DNA from: Pseudomonas sp. SID14000 | GTDB lineage: Bacteria; Pseudomonadota; Gammaproteobacteria; Pseudomonadales; Pseudomonadaceae | Reading direction: 5' to 3' | NCBI RefSeq assembly: GCF_002165135.1 | Contig: NZ_NFZQ01000007.1 | Coordinates: 62,001-126,000 of the forward strand | Length of the DNA stretch: 64,000 bases | Shown: one piece after another, positions 29,533-38,912 of the stretch | How the letters are laid out: every line of letters starts with the position of its first letter | Position numbering within the stretch: position 1 is the first letter of the stretch | The notes under the pieces: model-generated | Databases searched by the model: none | The model's input: the letters and a program-made list of their open reading frames with translations, nothing else | What the model was told of the DNA's origin: nothing | Program-made: the position numbers and the translations under genes

Positions 29533-31773
29533 ATGGTACAGGTGAGAGTGCACCAGCCGGTCAACACCGACGGTAGTATCAATCTCGAAGCATGGTTGGA
29601 CCATGTGGTAAGCGTCGATTCGGCACTGGATCGCGCAGCGCTTAAAGAGGCCTGCGAGTTTGCCCATGAGGTCGAGAAAAAGGGCAATCCGGCCAAGCAT
29701 TCCTGGGCGGACGGTACCTCCAGCTTCCAGGCGGGCCTGGAGATCGCCGAAATACTCGCCGACCTCAAGCTCGACCAGGATTCCCTGGTGGCTGCGGTCA
29801 TCTACCGCTCGGTGCGCGAGGGCAAGGTGACCCTGGCCGAGGTCAGCCAACGCTTTGGCCCGGTGGTGTCCAAGCTGATCGACGGCGTGCTGCGCATGGC
29901 CGCCATCAGTGCCAGCCTCAGCCCGCGGCAGTCGCTGGTGCTGGGTTCGCAGGCGCAGGTCGAGAACCTGCGCAAGATGCTCGTGGCCATGGTCGACGAC
30001 GTGCGCGTGGCGCTGATCAAGCTGGCCGAGCGTACCTGCGCGATCCGTGCGGTCAAGGCGGCCGACGACGAGAAACGCCTGCGTGTCGCGCGCGAGGTGT
30101 TCGACATCTATGCGCCGCTGGCGCACCGCCTGGGTATCGGCCATATCAAGTGGGAGCTGGAAGACCTGTCCTTCCGCTACCTCGAGCCTGACCAGTACAA
30201 ACAGATCGCCAAGCTGCTGCACGAGCGGCGACTGGACCGCGAGCGCTTCATCAGCGAGGTGATGAACCAGCTGCAGAACGAGTTGCTGGCCACTGGTGTC
30301 AAGGCCGACATCAGCGGCCGGGCGAAACATATCTACTCGATCTGGCGCAAGATGCAGCGCAAAGGCCTGGAGTTCAGCCAGATCTACGACGTGCGCGCGG
30401 TACGCGTGCTGGTGCCGGAAATCCGCGACTGCTACACCGCGCTGGGCATCGTGCACACCCTGTGGCGGCACATCCCCAAGGAGTTCGACGACTACATCGC
30501 CAATCCCAAGGAGAACGGCTATCGCTCACTGCACACTGCGGTGATCGGCCCCGAGGGCAAGGTGCTGGAGGTGCAGATTCGTACCCACGGCATGCACGAG
30601 GAAGCCGAGCTTGGGGTTTGCGCTCACTGGCGCTACAAGGGCACCGACGTAAAGTCCAGCTCCAATCATTACGAAGAGAAGATCTCCTGGCTGCGCCAGG
30701 TGCTGGAGTGGCACGAAGAGCTGGGCGACATTGGTGGCCTGGCCGAGCAACTGCGGGTCGACATCGAGCCGGACCGGGTCTACGTGTTCACCCCGGACGG
30801 CCACGCCATCGACTTGCCCAAGGGGGCTACGCCGCTGGACTTCGCCTACCGCGTGCACACCGAAATCGGCCACAACTGCCGCGGCGCCAAGATCAACGGG
30901 CGCATCGTGCCGCTCAACTACAGCCTGCAGACCGGCGAGCAGGTCGAGATCATCACCAGCAAGCATGGCAACCCCAGCCGTGACTGGTTGAACTCCAACC
31001 TGGGCTACGTCACCACCTCGAGGGCACGGGCCAAGATCGTGCACTGGTTCAAGTTGCAGGCACGCGACCAGAACGTTGCAGCCGGCAAGACCTTGCTCGA
31101 ACGCGAGCTCAGCCGCCTGGGCCTGCCGCAGGTGGATTTCGAGCGCCTGGCCGAGAAGACCAACGTCAAGACCGCCGAGGACATGTTCGCCTCGCTCGGG
31201 GCTGGCGACCTGCGCCTGGCGCATCTGGTCAACGCCGCCCAGCAGCTGCTGGAGCCCGAGCGCATCGAACAGATCGAACTGGTACCGCGCAAACCTACGG
31301 GGCCGCGTACCGGCAAACGTGGTGACATCCAGATCCAGGGTGTCGGCAACCTGCTGACGCAGATGGCTGGCTGCTGCCAGCCGCTGCCGGGGGACGCCAT
31401 CGTCGGCTACATCACCCAGGGCCGCGGCGTGAGCATCCACCGCCAGGACTGCGCCTCGGTGCTGCAGTTGGCGGGCAAGGAACCGGAGCGCATGATCCAG
31501 GTCAGCTGGGGGCCGATCCCGGTGCAGACCTACCCGGTCGACATCGTCATCCGTGCCTACGATCGCCCTGGGCTGTTGCGCGACGTGTCGCAGGTGCTGC
31601 TGAACGAGAAGATCAACGTGCTGGCGGTGAACACCCGCTCGAACAAGGAAGACAACACTGCGTTGATGTCGCTGACCATCGAGATTCCGGGCCTGGATGC
31701 GCTGGGGCGCCTGCTGGGGCGGATCTCGCAGTTGCCGAACATCATCGAGACGCGGCGTAATCGTACCCCTTGA
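29533..31773 (+). CDS. relA: GTP pyrophosphokinase RelA
   Basis: Ribosome-associated (p)ppGpp synthetase of the stringent response; 746 aa. The N-terminal hydrolase-like domain lacks the HDxxED motif (AAVIYRSVREG near residue 97), so it is a synthetase only. The synthetase domain shows GRAKHIYSIWRKMQ and YDVRAVRVLVPEIRDCY around residues 258-300. A TGS domain (DRVYVFTPDGHAIDLPKGA) starts near 415 and an ACT domain closes the protein. The ATG at 29533 follows rlmD by 96 bp. Confidence 0.97.
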   Translation: MVQVRVHQPVNTDGSINLEAWLDHVVSVDSALDRAALKEACEFAHEVEKKGNPAKHSWADGTSSFQAGLEIAEILADLKLDQDSLVAAVIYRSVREGKVTLAEVSQRFGPVVSKLIDGVLRMAAISASLSPRQSLVLGSQAQVENLRKMLVAMVDDVRVALIKLAERTCAIRAVKAADDEKRLRVAREVFDIYAPLAHRLGIGHIKWELEDLSFRYLEPDQYKQIAKLLHERRLDRERFISEVMNQLQNELLATGVKADISGRAKHIYSIWRKMQRKGLEFSQIYDVRAVRVLVPEIRDCYTALGIVHTLWRHIPKEFDDYIANPKENGYRSLHTAVIGPEGKVLEVQIRTHGMHEEAELGVCAHWRYKGTDVKSSSNHYEEKISWLRQVLEWHEELGDIGGLAEQLRVDIEPDRVYVFTPDGHAIDLPKGATPLDFAYRVHTEIGHNCRGAKINGRIVPLNYSLQTGEQVEIITSKHGNPSRDWLNSNLGYVTTSRARAKIVHWFKLQARDQNVAAGKTLLERELSRLGLPQVDFERLAEKTNVKTAEDMFASLGAGDLRLAHLVNAAQQLLEPERIEQIELVPRKPTGPRTGKRGDIQIQGVGNLLTQMAGCCQPLPGDAIVGYITQGRGVSIHRQDCASVLQLAGKEPERMIQVSWGPIPVQTYPVDIVIRAYDRPGLLRDVSQVLLNEKINVLAVNTRSNKEDNTALMSLTIEIPGLDALGRLLGRISQLPNIIETRRNRTP

Positions 31774-31782
31774 GACCGCGGC

Positions 31783-31876
31783 GCCTGCTTCGCGGGTAAA
31801 CCTGCTCCCACAGGGATGGTGCAAATCTTCAGATGTGCACTTTACCTGTGGGAGCGGGTTCACCCGCGAAGAAGCC
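31783..31876. repeat. REP pair between relA and mazG
   Basis: Imperfect inverted REP units at 31783-31815 and 31845-31876 (one unit has CCTGCTCCC in place of CCCGCTCCC). The second ends 21 bp before the mazG ATG, so it would form a large hairpin in the relA-mazG message. Confidence 0.88.
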
Positions 31877-31897
31877 ACCGCCGAAGGACCTGCTTAC

Positions 31898-32731
31898 ATG
31901 ACCTACACCCTCGAAGACCTGCTGCACCTCATGGCCCGCCTGCGCGACCCGCAGTATGGATGCCCGTGGGACCTGAAGCAGAACTACGCCAGCATCGTCC
32001 CGCACACCATCGAAGAGGCCTACGAGGTTGCCGACACCATCGAGCGCGGCGATTTCGAGCACTTGCAAGGTGAACTGGGCGACCTGCTGTTCCAGGTGGT
32101 CTACTACAGCCAGCTGGCCCGCGAGGAGGGGCGTTTCGAGTTCGATGGCGTGGTCGACAGCATCACCCGCAAGCTCATTCGCCGTCATCCCCATGTGTTC
32201 CCGACCGGCGAGCTGTATGCGCCGGTAGACACCCCCAGCCTGAGTGAGGCCCAGGTCAAGTCACGCTGGGAAGAAATCAAGGCCGAAGAGCGCGCGGAAA
32301 AGAGCCTGCCCGAACAGCTGTCGCTACTCGACGACGTACCGGCGACATTGCCGGCGTTGTCGCGGGCAGCCAAACTGCAAAAGCGCGCGGCCACGGTCGG
32401 TTTCGACTGGCCCGCGGCATTGCCGGTGCTGGACAAGGTCCGCGAAGAGCTGGACGAAGTGCTGCAGGCCATGGCCGACGGCGATGCCGATGCGCTCGAG
32501 GATGAAATCGGTGACCTGCTGTTCGCCGCCGTCAACCTGGCCCGCCACCTCAAGCACGATCCGGAACACGCACTGCGTCGTGCAAACCGCAAGTTCGAGC
32601 GGCGTTTCCGCTTCATCGAACAGGCATTGCGCGACAGTGGGCGTCCCATCGAAGATTGTAACCTTGACGAACTGGATGCCCTTTGGGGTGAAGCCAAACG
32701 TCAGGAAAAGAACCTGCCCAGCTGCGGCTGA
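31898..32731 (+). CDS. mazG: Nucleoside triphosphate pyrophosphohydrolase MazG
   Basis: 277 aa with two MazG domains. The first has the EExxE motif in HTIEEAYEVADTIE near residue 36 and ELGDLLFQVVYYSQ near 62; the second has REELDEVLQAM near 184 and DEIGDLLFAAVNLARH near 204. It degrades NTPs to NMPs; in E. coli it lowers (p)ppGpp during starvation and lies next to relA, as here. An AAGGA site lies 12 bp before the ATG. Confidence 0.95.
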   Translation: MTYTLEDLLHLMARLRDPQYGCPWDLKQNYASIVPHTIEEAYEVADTIERGDFEHLQGELGDLLFQVVYYSQLAREEGRFEFDGVVDSITRKLIRRHPHVFPTGELYAPVDTPSLSEAQVKSRWEEIKAEERAEKSLPEQLSLLDDVPATLPALSRAAKLQKRAATVGFDWPAALPVLDKVREELDEVLQAMADGDADALEDEIGDLLFAAVNLARHLKHDPEHALRRANRKFERRFRFIEQALRDSGRPIEDCNLDELDALWGEAKRQEKNLPSCG

Positions 32732-32757
32732 GCTGTTGCATAAGTGAGTGAACATTC

Positions 32758-33297
32758 ATGAGCCTTTCCCTTCGCGACCAATTGCTCAAAGCCGGTCTGG
32801 TCAACCAGAAACAGGTTTCCCAGGCCAACAAGGCCGAGAAGAAACAGAAACGCCTGGAACACAAAGGCCAGGTCGAGGTGGACGACAGCCAGCAGCGCAT
32901 GGCCAAGGAAGCCATGGCCGAGAAAGCCAAGCGTGACCAGGAGCTGAACCGCCAGCAGCAGGAAAAAGCCGAGCAGAAGGCGCGGGCCGCGCAGATCAAG
33001 CAACTGATCGAAGCGACCCGCCTGCCGAAGCTGAGCACCGAGGACTACTACAACTTCGTCGACGACAAAAAGGTCAAGCGGATTGCCGTCAATGCCCTGA
33101 TGCGGACCAAGCTGAGCAATGGTGCGTTGGCCGTTGTGTCGTTTGCCGGCGGCTACGAGGTGATCCCTCGCGAGGCGGCGTTGAAGATCCAGGAACGCGA
33201 CCCTGGCCGTGTCCTGCTGCTGAACACCCATGTCGAGGAAGCGGACGAGGACGACCCGTACGCGGCTTACAAGATCCCTGATGATCTGATGTGGTAA
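32758..33297 (+). CDS. DUF2058 (YaiL-type) nucleoprotein
   Basis: 179 aa. N-terminus LSLRDQLLKAGLVNQKQ is the DUF2058 signature. It is followed by a long charged, Lys/Glu/Gln-rich helix (residues 30-80) likely to be a coiled coil, then a globular end with YYNFVDDKKVKRIAVN. The function is not known. Starts 26 bp after mazG and is likely cotranscribed. Confidence 0.85.
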   Translation: MSLSLRDQLLKAGLVNQKQVSQANKAEKKQKRLEHKGQVEVDDSQQRMAKEAMAEKAKRDQELNRQQQEKAEQKARAAQIKQLIEATRLPKLSTEDYYNFVDDKKVKRIAVNALMRTKLSNGALAVVSFAGGYEVIPREAALKIQERDPGRVLLLNTHVEEADEDDPYAAYKIPDDLMW

Positions 33298-33302
33298 ACA
33301 CG

Positions 33303-33328
33303 AAAAACCCCGCCTTGGCGGGGTTTTT
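33303..33328. terminator. Bidirectional terminator
   Basis: AACCCCGCC-TT-GGCGGGGTT stem flanked by A5 and T5, between the convergent DUF2058 gene and the 60-aa small protein gene; works on both strands by sequence. Confidence 0.92.
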
Positions 33329-33343
33329 CATTTGAATATGGGG

Positions 33344-33526
33344 TCATTGCGTGGCGCGCTGGTTTTCCAGGGTTTCCAGCTCTGCCCGGTACTGGTGTGC
33401 TTCTTGTTCGTTGTGGAACATCCCCACCAGTTGGCCTTGTTGGTGCACATCCCAGATCCGCACACCAGCGGCCAGGCCTTCGTGGGACATTTTCGATTCG
33501 TCGCGTTCGGTTACTTGGACTGTCAT
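33344..33526 (-). CDS. Small hypothetical protein, 60 aa
   Basis: MTVQVTERDESKMSHEG at the start, then VRIWDVHQQGQLVGMFHNEQEAHQYRAELE. It is soluble and acidic with no signal peptide. GGAG precedes the ATG by 7-10 bp and bidirectional terminator follows, so it is a single-gene unit. Its promoter region holds a perfect 17-bp palindrome (33553-33569). Function unknown. Confidence 0.72.
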   Translation of the reverse strand: MTVQVTERDESKMSHEGLAAGVRIWDVHQQGQLVGMFHNEQEAHQYRAELETLENQRATQ

Positions 33527-33552
33527 CGCTAAACTCCACTGTTTCAGTTGGA

Positions 33553-33569
33553 TGCGACACTGTGTCGCA
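33553..33569. promoter_or_regulatory. 17-bp palindrome at the small-protein promoter
   Basis: TGCGACAC-T-GTGTCGCA is perfect and lies just downstream of a TATAAA hexamer (minus strand, about 33579-33584) that is a good -10, so it covers the expected transcription start. This placement is typical of a repressor operator. The cognate regulator is unknown. Confidence 0.55.
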
Positions 33570-33682
33570 CAACCTCTTTATAGAATTTGTTAGCAGGCTA
33601 AGTAAATAAAACGGGCATGAAACAAGTTTCATGAAGCTGAAAGGTGTGCTGCCTGTACTGGCCATCCCGAAATCCCGGATAG

Positions 33683-33709
33683 AAAAAAGCCCCGCACCAG
33701 GCGGGGCTT
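33683..33709 (-). terminator. Terminator of the DUF3108 gene
   Basis: On the minus strand an AAGCCCCGC/GCGGGGCTT stem with a 5-nt loop followed by T6, beginning 25 bp after the stop codon at 33734. Confidence 0.9.
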
Positions 33710-33733
33710 CGAAGTACTGCTGGCAGTGCTGGA

Positions 33734-34444
33734 TCAGTTGCCCTTCACCGGCTTGCCATCGACCGTGCCGTCCTGCAGTACGATCACGTATTCCTTGCCA
33801 TCGGTCTCGACCTGGCGAAGTTGCACCAGCAGGTAATCCCAGTTCTTGGCGAACCACAGCTCGGTGATGCGCTTGCTCTGGCTTGGGTCGCGTACGCGCT
33901 CGACCTTCACCGCATCGACCTGGCCGGTCTTGGTGGTGACCTTTTCGGTGCCCAGCACGCGGAAGTCATAGGTGTCGATCTCGTCACCGTCGACCACCTG
34001 GTAGGTCATGCTCTTCTTGCCAGCAGCCACGTCATGCTGCAGGGCCAGTTGGTAGGACGACTTGTCCAGCACGCCACGGTTCAGCGGCAGGCTGATGGCA
34101 TCGCCACGGTCGCTGCCGGTGACCTTCTTGCTGTTCCAGTCGAAGGTCAGGTCGACCTTCTTGGCCTTGCCCAGCCCGCCACGCTCGAAGTGGTACTTCT
34201 GCGGCAGCAGGGTGTCGTTGTCCATGCGCAGGGTGCTTTGCTCGGTCAGGCTGGCGATCATCATGGAAGCCTTGAAGTTAAGGTCCCAGGTACCGTTGGC
34301 ATTCTTGACCAGGTTGCGCTCGGCGGTGCCGCTCATGGGCAGTTGCTTCCAATCGGCGGTATAGCTGGCCGAGAAAGGCTTCAGATCAGCTGCCTGGAGG
34401 GGCAGGGCGAGCACGGCGAGAGCCAAGAGCAGGGCGCGACGCAT
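33734..34444 (-). CDS. DUF3108 secreted protein
   Basis: 236 aa with a signal peptide (MRRALLLALAVLALPLQA). The mature part contains PFSASYTADWKQLPMSGTAERNL and a repeated beta-strand pattern; the C-terminus has TELWFAKNWDYLLVQLRQ. Proteins of this family are periplasmic with unknown role and often lie next to purMN in Pseudomonas. It follows purN by 8 bp on the same strand, so it belongs to the purM-purN operon. Confidence 0.82.
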   Translation of the reverse strand: MRRALLLALAVLALPLQAADLKPFSASYTADWKQLPMSGTAERNLVKNANGTWDLNFKASMMIASLTEQSTLRMDNDTLLPQKYHFERGGLGKAKKVDLTFDWNSKKVTGSDRGDAISLPLNRGVLDKSSYQLALQHDVAAGKKSMTYQVVDGDEIDTYDFRVLGTEKVTTKTGQVDAVKVERVRDPSQSKRITELWFAKNWDYLLVQLRQVETDGKEYVIVLQDGTVDGKPVKGN

Positions 34445-34452
34445 AAATTCTC

Positions 34453-35106
34453 CTAGGATCGAATCAAGTGACCGCTGGCCGCCAGGGGTTGGCCATCCAG
34501 TAATGCACCCTGTTCGCCAAGACGCAAGCGCCCTTCCGCGAACCAGCGCACCGCCAGCGGGTAAATCAGGTGTTCCTGGCGGTGTACCCGCTGGGCCAGG
34601 CTTTCGATGGTGTCGTCAGACGCCACCGGTACCACAGCCTGTACGACCAGTGGGCCGCCATCGAGTTCCTCAGTCACGAAGTGTACGCTGCAGCCATGCT
34701 CGGCGTCGCCTGCCTCCAGTGCCCGGCGGTGGGTATGCAGGCCCTTGTATTTGGGCAGCAGCGACGGGTGGATGTTGAGCAGGCGGCCCTGGTAGTGGCG
34801 CACGAAGTCGCCACTGAGGATGCGCATGAAACCGGCCAGCACCACCAGGTCCGGGGCAAAACCGTCGATGCGCGCCATCAGCGCGGCATCGAAGGCTTCA
34901 CGGCCGTCGAACTGGGTGTGCTCGAGCACGACGCTGTCGATGCCGGCCGCCGCGGCGCGTTGCAGGCCGTAGGCATCGGCGCGGTTGGAAACCACCGCAC
35001 GGATGCGCACCGGGCTGTCCTGGCCTTGGCAGCTGTCGATCAGCGCTTGCAGGTTGCTGCCGGAGCCCGACAGCAGTACCACTACATTGCAGGTCTTGCT
35101 TGGCAT
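34453..35106 (-). CDS. purN: Phosphoribosylglycinamide formyltransferase
   Basis: Third step of purine synthesis, using 10-formyl-tetrahydrofolate; 217 aa. VVLLSGSGSNLQALID binds the substrate phosphate; GFMRILSGDFVRHYQGRLLNIHPSLLP carries the catalytic Asn-His-Pro, and a second motif HFVTEELDGGP has the conserved Asp. The ATG overlaps the purM stop by one base (TGATG), indicating coupled translation. Confidence 0.96.
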   Translation of the reverse strand: MPSKTCNVVVLLSGSGSNLQALIDSCQGQDSPVRIRAVVSNRADAYGLQRAAAAGIDSVVLEHTQFDGREAFDAALMARIDGFAPDLVVLAGFMRILSGDFVRHYQGRLLNIHPSLLPKYKGLHTHRRALEAGDAEHGCSVHFVTEELDGGPLVVQAVVPVASDDTIESLAQRVHRQEHLIYPLAVRWFAEGRLRLGEQGALLDGQPLAASGHLIRS

Positions 35107-36164
35107 CAGTGTGCCTTGAGGTTCTGCAGCTCGACCTGGGCAGCGCCTTCGGCGGCTTCGGCGATATGGCCGATTACCCATGGTTGCTCGCCAGCGGCGC
35201 GCAGTTCGTTCAGGGCGGCTTCTACCTGATCCTGGGCCACGCAGATGACCATGCCGACGCCGCAGTTCAGCACGCGGTGCATTTCATGCTCGTCGACGTT
35301 GCCTTTCTCCTGCAGGAAGTCGAATACCGCCGGGCGCTGCCAGCTGGCCACGTCGATGACCGCCTGGGCGTTGGCCGGCAGTACGCGCGGGATGTTGTCC
35401 AGCAGGCCGCCACCGGTGATGTGGGCCATGGCCTTGACCGCGCCGGTGTTCTTGATCAGTTGCAGCAGCGGCTTGACGTAGATGCGGGTCGGCGCCATCA
35501 GCAGGTCGGTCAGCGGCTTGCCGCCCAACTGGGTGTTTTCGATGTCGGTGGCGGACACTTCGAGGATCTTGCGGATCAGCGAGTAGCCATTGGAGTGCGG
35601 GCCCGAGGACGGCAGGGCGATCAGTGCGTCGCCGGTGGCAACCTTGGAGCCGTCGATGATCTCGGCCTTTTCCACCACGCCGACGCAGAAACCGGCCAGG
35701 TCGTAGTCTTCGCCTTCGTACATGCCAGGCATTTCGGCGGTTTCACCACCGACCAGCGAGCAGCCGGCCAGTTCGCAACCGGCACCGATGCCGGTGACCA
35801 CGGTGGCGGCCACATCGACGTTCAGTTTGCCGGTGGCATAGTAGTCGAGGAAGAACAGTGGCTCGGCACCACACACCACCAGGTCGTTGACGCACATGGC
35901 GACCAGGTCTTGGCCGATGCTGTCGTGCTTGTTCAGGTTCAGTGCCAGGCGCAGCTTGGTGCCGACGCCGTCGGTGCCGGAGACCAGCACCGGCTGCTTG
36001 TAGCCGGCCGGGATCTCGCAGAGGGCGCCGAAGCCGCCCAGGCCACCCATGACTTCAGGGCGTGCGGTGCGTTTTGCCACGCCCTTGATGCGTTCGACCA
36101 GTGCTTCGCCGGCGTCGATGTCTACACCGGCGTCCTTGTAGCTCAGGGAGGGTTGCTTGCTCAT
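35106..36164 (-). CDS. purM: Phosphoribosylformylglycinamidine cyclo-ligase
   Basis: Fifth step of purine synthesis (AIR synthetase), 352 aa. The ATP-grasp-like fold signatures are [13 protein letters not shown] at the start, [13 protein letters not shown] near residue 61, [11 protein letters not shown] near 140 and [12 protein letters not shown] near 186. First gene of the purM-purN-DUF3108 unit on the minus strand; the leader upstream is about 200 bp before a repeat element. Confidence 0.97.
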   Translation of the reverse strand: MSKQPSLSYKDAGVDIDAGEALVERIKGVAKRTARPEVMGGLGGFGALCEIPAGYKQPVLVSGTDGVGTKLRLALNLNKHDSIGQDLVAMCVNDLVVCGAEPLFFLDYYATGKLNVDVAATVVTGIGAGCELAGCSLVGGETAEMPGMYEGEDYDLAGFCVGVVEKAEIIDGSKVATGDALIALPSSGPHSNGYSLIRKILEVSATDIENTQLGGKPLTDLLMAPTRIYVKPLLQLIKNTGAVKAMAHITGGGLLDNIPRVLPANAQAVIDVASWQRPAVFDFLQEKGNVDEHEMHRVLNCGVGMVICVAQDQVEAALNELRAAGEQPWVIGHIAEAAEGAAQVELQNLKAH

Positions 36165-36376
36165 TGATCCAGGCCTTTAGGAGGGAGGGATTCTTAAAAA
36201 CGACCATGACGGCCAAGGCCGGCTGGTAAGCAGCGGCTGCCTGAAACGTCACTGGTCTGTGGAGGCGCGCGATTTTATCAGGGTTGCCGGGCAGCGGCCA
36301 TCCTCAGGCCGACGGGCAGGGCATGAAAATGGGTAAAAAGTGGTAAGTGTCCGCCTTTGATTGTTTCGGTGTCTGT

Positions 36377-36616
36377 GAGATCGAGCGCCGCCCGCGCGGC
36401 GCTTCGCGGCACAAGGCCGCTCCCACATCTGTTTAGGGCCAGTTACTCCTGGGCCAGGTGGGTTGCAGCCTTGGTGTATGGCTGGAGAATCGCCCCCCTC
36501 GATATCGAATGGAACAAGCAAGGCGGACAGAGGTGACCTCACAGGATGGACTGGCCCGAAACAGATGTGGGAGCGGCCTTGTGCCGCGAAGCGCCGCGCG
36601 GGCGGCGCTCGATCTC
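36377..36616. repeat. 67-bp-arm inverted-repeat element, copy 2
   Basis: Arms 36377-36443 and 36550-36616 (67 bp each, near perfect) around a 106-bp core, in the 594-bp gap between divergent purM and the DUF2066 gene. The core contains GGTTGCAGCCTTGG then CGATATCGAATGGAACAAGC; it is the reverse complement of the core in copy 3 (51087-51340), while the arms are the same. The rest of the gap (36165-36376, 36617-36758) shows nothing I can name beyond likely promoters for the two flanking genes. Confidence 0.88.
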
Positions 36617-36758
36617 CCAGCCGCTGAACCTCTCAAGGAGAACACCCGTCAGACCAAACACATCTCTCCCGCAACCAATCTTTCACCCCTCGCGACTGGT
36701 TACCTTTCGCGCCCATGTATAAGGTATAGGCATTGCGGTAAATGGACAGGAATCCTCC

Positions 36759-37826
36759 ATGCGTCTCTTCAATATGCTGGCAATCGGGTGCCTGGCCCTG
36801 ATCTCGGCCACTGCCCAGGCTGAAAATGTCTCCGGCCTTTACCAGGTGCGCGAGCCGGTCACCGGGCAGGGCGCTGAAGCCCGTGCCGCGGCTACCGCCC
36901 ACGCCCTCGATACCCTGGTAACGCGCCTGACCGGCGACCCCAGGGCGGCGCAAAGCCCGGCATTGGCTGCTCTGCGCAAGGACCCGCAGCAAATCATCAA
37001 CCAGGTCGCCAGCGAAGCCGGGCCACCCGAGTCGGTGCTGGTCGAGTTCGACCCTGGCAGTACCGAGCGGGCCTTGCGCAAGGCTGGCCTGGCCTTGTGG
37101 GGCAGCAACCGGCCCTCGATCCTCGGCTGGTGGTTGAACGACAGTGCTGACGGCAGCAACCTGGTCGGTGACGGCCAGGCCAGCGCCCAACCCCTGCGCC
37201 GTGCCGCCCAGCACCGTGGCCTGCCGTTACGCTTGCCGCTGGCCGACCTGCAGGAGCAGCTGGTGGCCAATGCCGAGCAGCTCGAAGGCAGCGACCCGGC
37301 GCCATTGCGCGAAGCCTCCGAGCGCTACGGCGCCGATGCTTTGCTTGCCGTGCATGCCCGGGAAGCGGACGGCAAGTGGCAGGGCAAGTGGCAGTTGTGG
37401 CTGGGCGACCAGCGTGAGCAAGGCACTGTCGAGGGCGCCGACCCGGCAGCGCTGGCCGACGCCGTGATGCTGGCGCTCAGCAGCCGCTTGGCGCCGCGCT
37501 ACGTCACCCGCCCGGGTGCCAGCAGCCAGTTGCAGGTGCAAGTGCAGGGGATGAACCTGCAGCGCTACGCCGAGCTGGCCCGCGTGCTCGAGCCCTTTGG
37601 CCCGCGCCTGAAAATGGCCGAAGGCAGCACCCTGACCTACGGCGTGACTGCCAACCGCGAACAGCTGCGAGCCCAGCTTGGCCTGGCCAAACTGCAGGAA
37701 ATGCCGGTAGAACAGGTGCCTGTGGTGCCAGCCACGTCAGCTCCGGCAACGGCTACCGGGGCCGGGCAACCAGCGCCGGCCCAGCCAGCCCCCAAGCCGT
37801 TCGACGGCTTGCGTTTTAGCTGGTAA
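36759..37826 (+). CDS. DUF2066 secreted protein
   Basis: 355 aa with a signal peptide (MRLFNMLAIGCLALISATAQA). The mature N-terminus LYQVREPVTGQGAEARAAAT and LDTLVTRLTGDP match DUF2066, a proteobacterial envelope family of unknown function. The C-terminus is Pro/Ala-rich (residues about 325-345), a low-complexity tail. The permease gene follows after 12 bp. Confidence 0.85.
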   Translation: MRLFNMLAIGCLALISATAQAENVSGLYQVREPVTGQGAEARAAATAHALDTLVTRLTGDPRAAQSPALAALRKDPQQIINQVASEAGPPESVLVEFDPGSTERALRKAGLALWGSNRPSILGWWLNDSADGSNLVGDGQASAQPLRRAAQHRGLPLRLPLADLQEQLVANAEQLEGSDPAPLREASERYGADALLAVHAREADGKWQGKWQLWLGDQREQGTVEGADPAALADAVMLALSSRLAPRYVTRPGASSQLQVQVQGMNLQRYAELARVLEPFGPRLKMAEGSTLTYGVTANREQLRAQLGLAKLQEMPVEQVPVVPATSAPATATGAGQPAPAQPAPKPFDGLRFSW

Positions 37827-37838
37827 GGGGAGCATACC

Positions 37839-38912
37839 GTGACCGACGTACGTCGTTGGATCTGGCTGGGCGTTGCCCTGCTGGTTGCCGTGCTGCTTTA
37901 TAGCCTGCACAACATTCTTACCCCGTTCCTGGTCGGCATCCTGTTGGCCTACCTGGCTGATCCACTGGTCGACCGCCTGGAACGACTGGGACTGTCGCGC
38001 ACCTGGGGCGTGGTGGTGGTGTTCGGCCTGTTCACCCTGCTGTTGATGGCCCTGCTACTGGTGCTCGTGCCGCTGTTGGCCAAGCAACTGTTGCGCCTGT
38101 ACGAGCTGGCGCCACAGATGCTCGACTGGCTCGAGCAGGTGGCGCTGCCCTGGGTGCAGAGCCGCCTGGGCCTGGGTGACGGCTTCTGGAAGTTCGACAA
38201 GATCAAGGCTGCCATCGGCACGCACATGGGCCAGACCACCGATATCGTCGGCGCGCTGTTGTCCCATGCCACCGCCTCGAGCCTGGCGCTGATGGCCTGG
38301 CTGGCCAACATGGTGCTGATCCCGGTGGTGGGCTTTTATCTGCTGCGCGACTGGGACCTGATGATGGCCAAGCTGCGCGGCTTGCTGCCGCGCCAGCGTG
38401 AGCCGCAGGTAATGGGCCTGGCGGGCGAATGCCATGAAGTGCTGGGGGCGTTCGTGCGCGGGCAATTGATGGTGATGGTGGCCCTGGGCATCATCTATTC
38501 GGCCGGGCTGATGCTGGTAGGGCTGGAGCTGGGGCTGCTGATCGGCATGCTCGCCGGGCTGGCTGCCATCGTGCCGTACATGGGCTTCATCATCGGCATT
38601 GGCGCGGCCCTGGTGGCTGGTCTGTTCCAGTTTGGCGGCGACCTGTACCCGATGCTGGGTATCGTTGCGGTGTTCATGGTCGGGCAGGCGCTGGAAGGCA
38701 TGGTGCTGACCCCTCTGCTGGTGGGCGACCGCATCGGCCTGCACCCGGTGGCGGTGATTTTCGCCATCCTGGCCGGCGGCGAGCTGTTCGGCTTTACCGG
38801 TGTGTTACTGGCGCTGCCGGTGGCGGCAGTGATCATGGTGCTGTTGCGGCATGTGCATGACCTGTACAAGGAATCGGACATGTATGCCGGGGATATCGAC
38901 CCGGAGTTGTGA
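37839..38912 (+). CDS. AI-2E/PerM-family membrane transporter
   Basis: 357 aa with about seven to eight membrane helices, including NILTPFLVGILLAYLADPLVDRLE near the N-terminus. The family motif LGLLIGMLAGLAAIVPYMGF and the C-terminal EGMVLTPLLVGDRIGLHPVAV are both present. Some members transport autoinducer-2 or ions; substrate here is unknown. Located between the DUF2066 gene and hda, a conserved arrangement near purMN. Confidence 0.88.
   Translation: MTDVRRWIWLGVALLVAVLLYSLHNILTPFLVGILLAYLADPLVDRLERLGLSRTWGVVVVFGLFTLLLMALLLVLVPLLAKQLLRLYELAPQMLDWLEQVALPWVQSRLGLGDGFWKFDKIKAAIGTHMGQTTDIVGALLSHATASSLALMAWLANMVLIPVVGFYLLRDWDLMMAKLRGLLPRQREPQVMGLAGECHEVLGAFVRGQLMVMVALGIIYSAGLMLVGLELGLLIGMLAGLAAIVPYMGFIIGIGAALVAGLFQFGGDLYPMLGIVAVFMVGQALEGMVLTPLLVGDRIGLHPVAVIFAILAGGELFGFTGVLLALPVAAVIMVLLRHVHDLYKESDMYAGDIDPEL

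Noticed and set aside
35100..36167. 355-aa frame antisense to purM
   Set aside because: Shadow of purM, which has all family motifs; no ribosome-binding site or recognisable domain.
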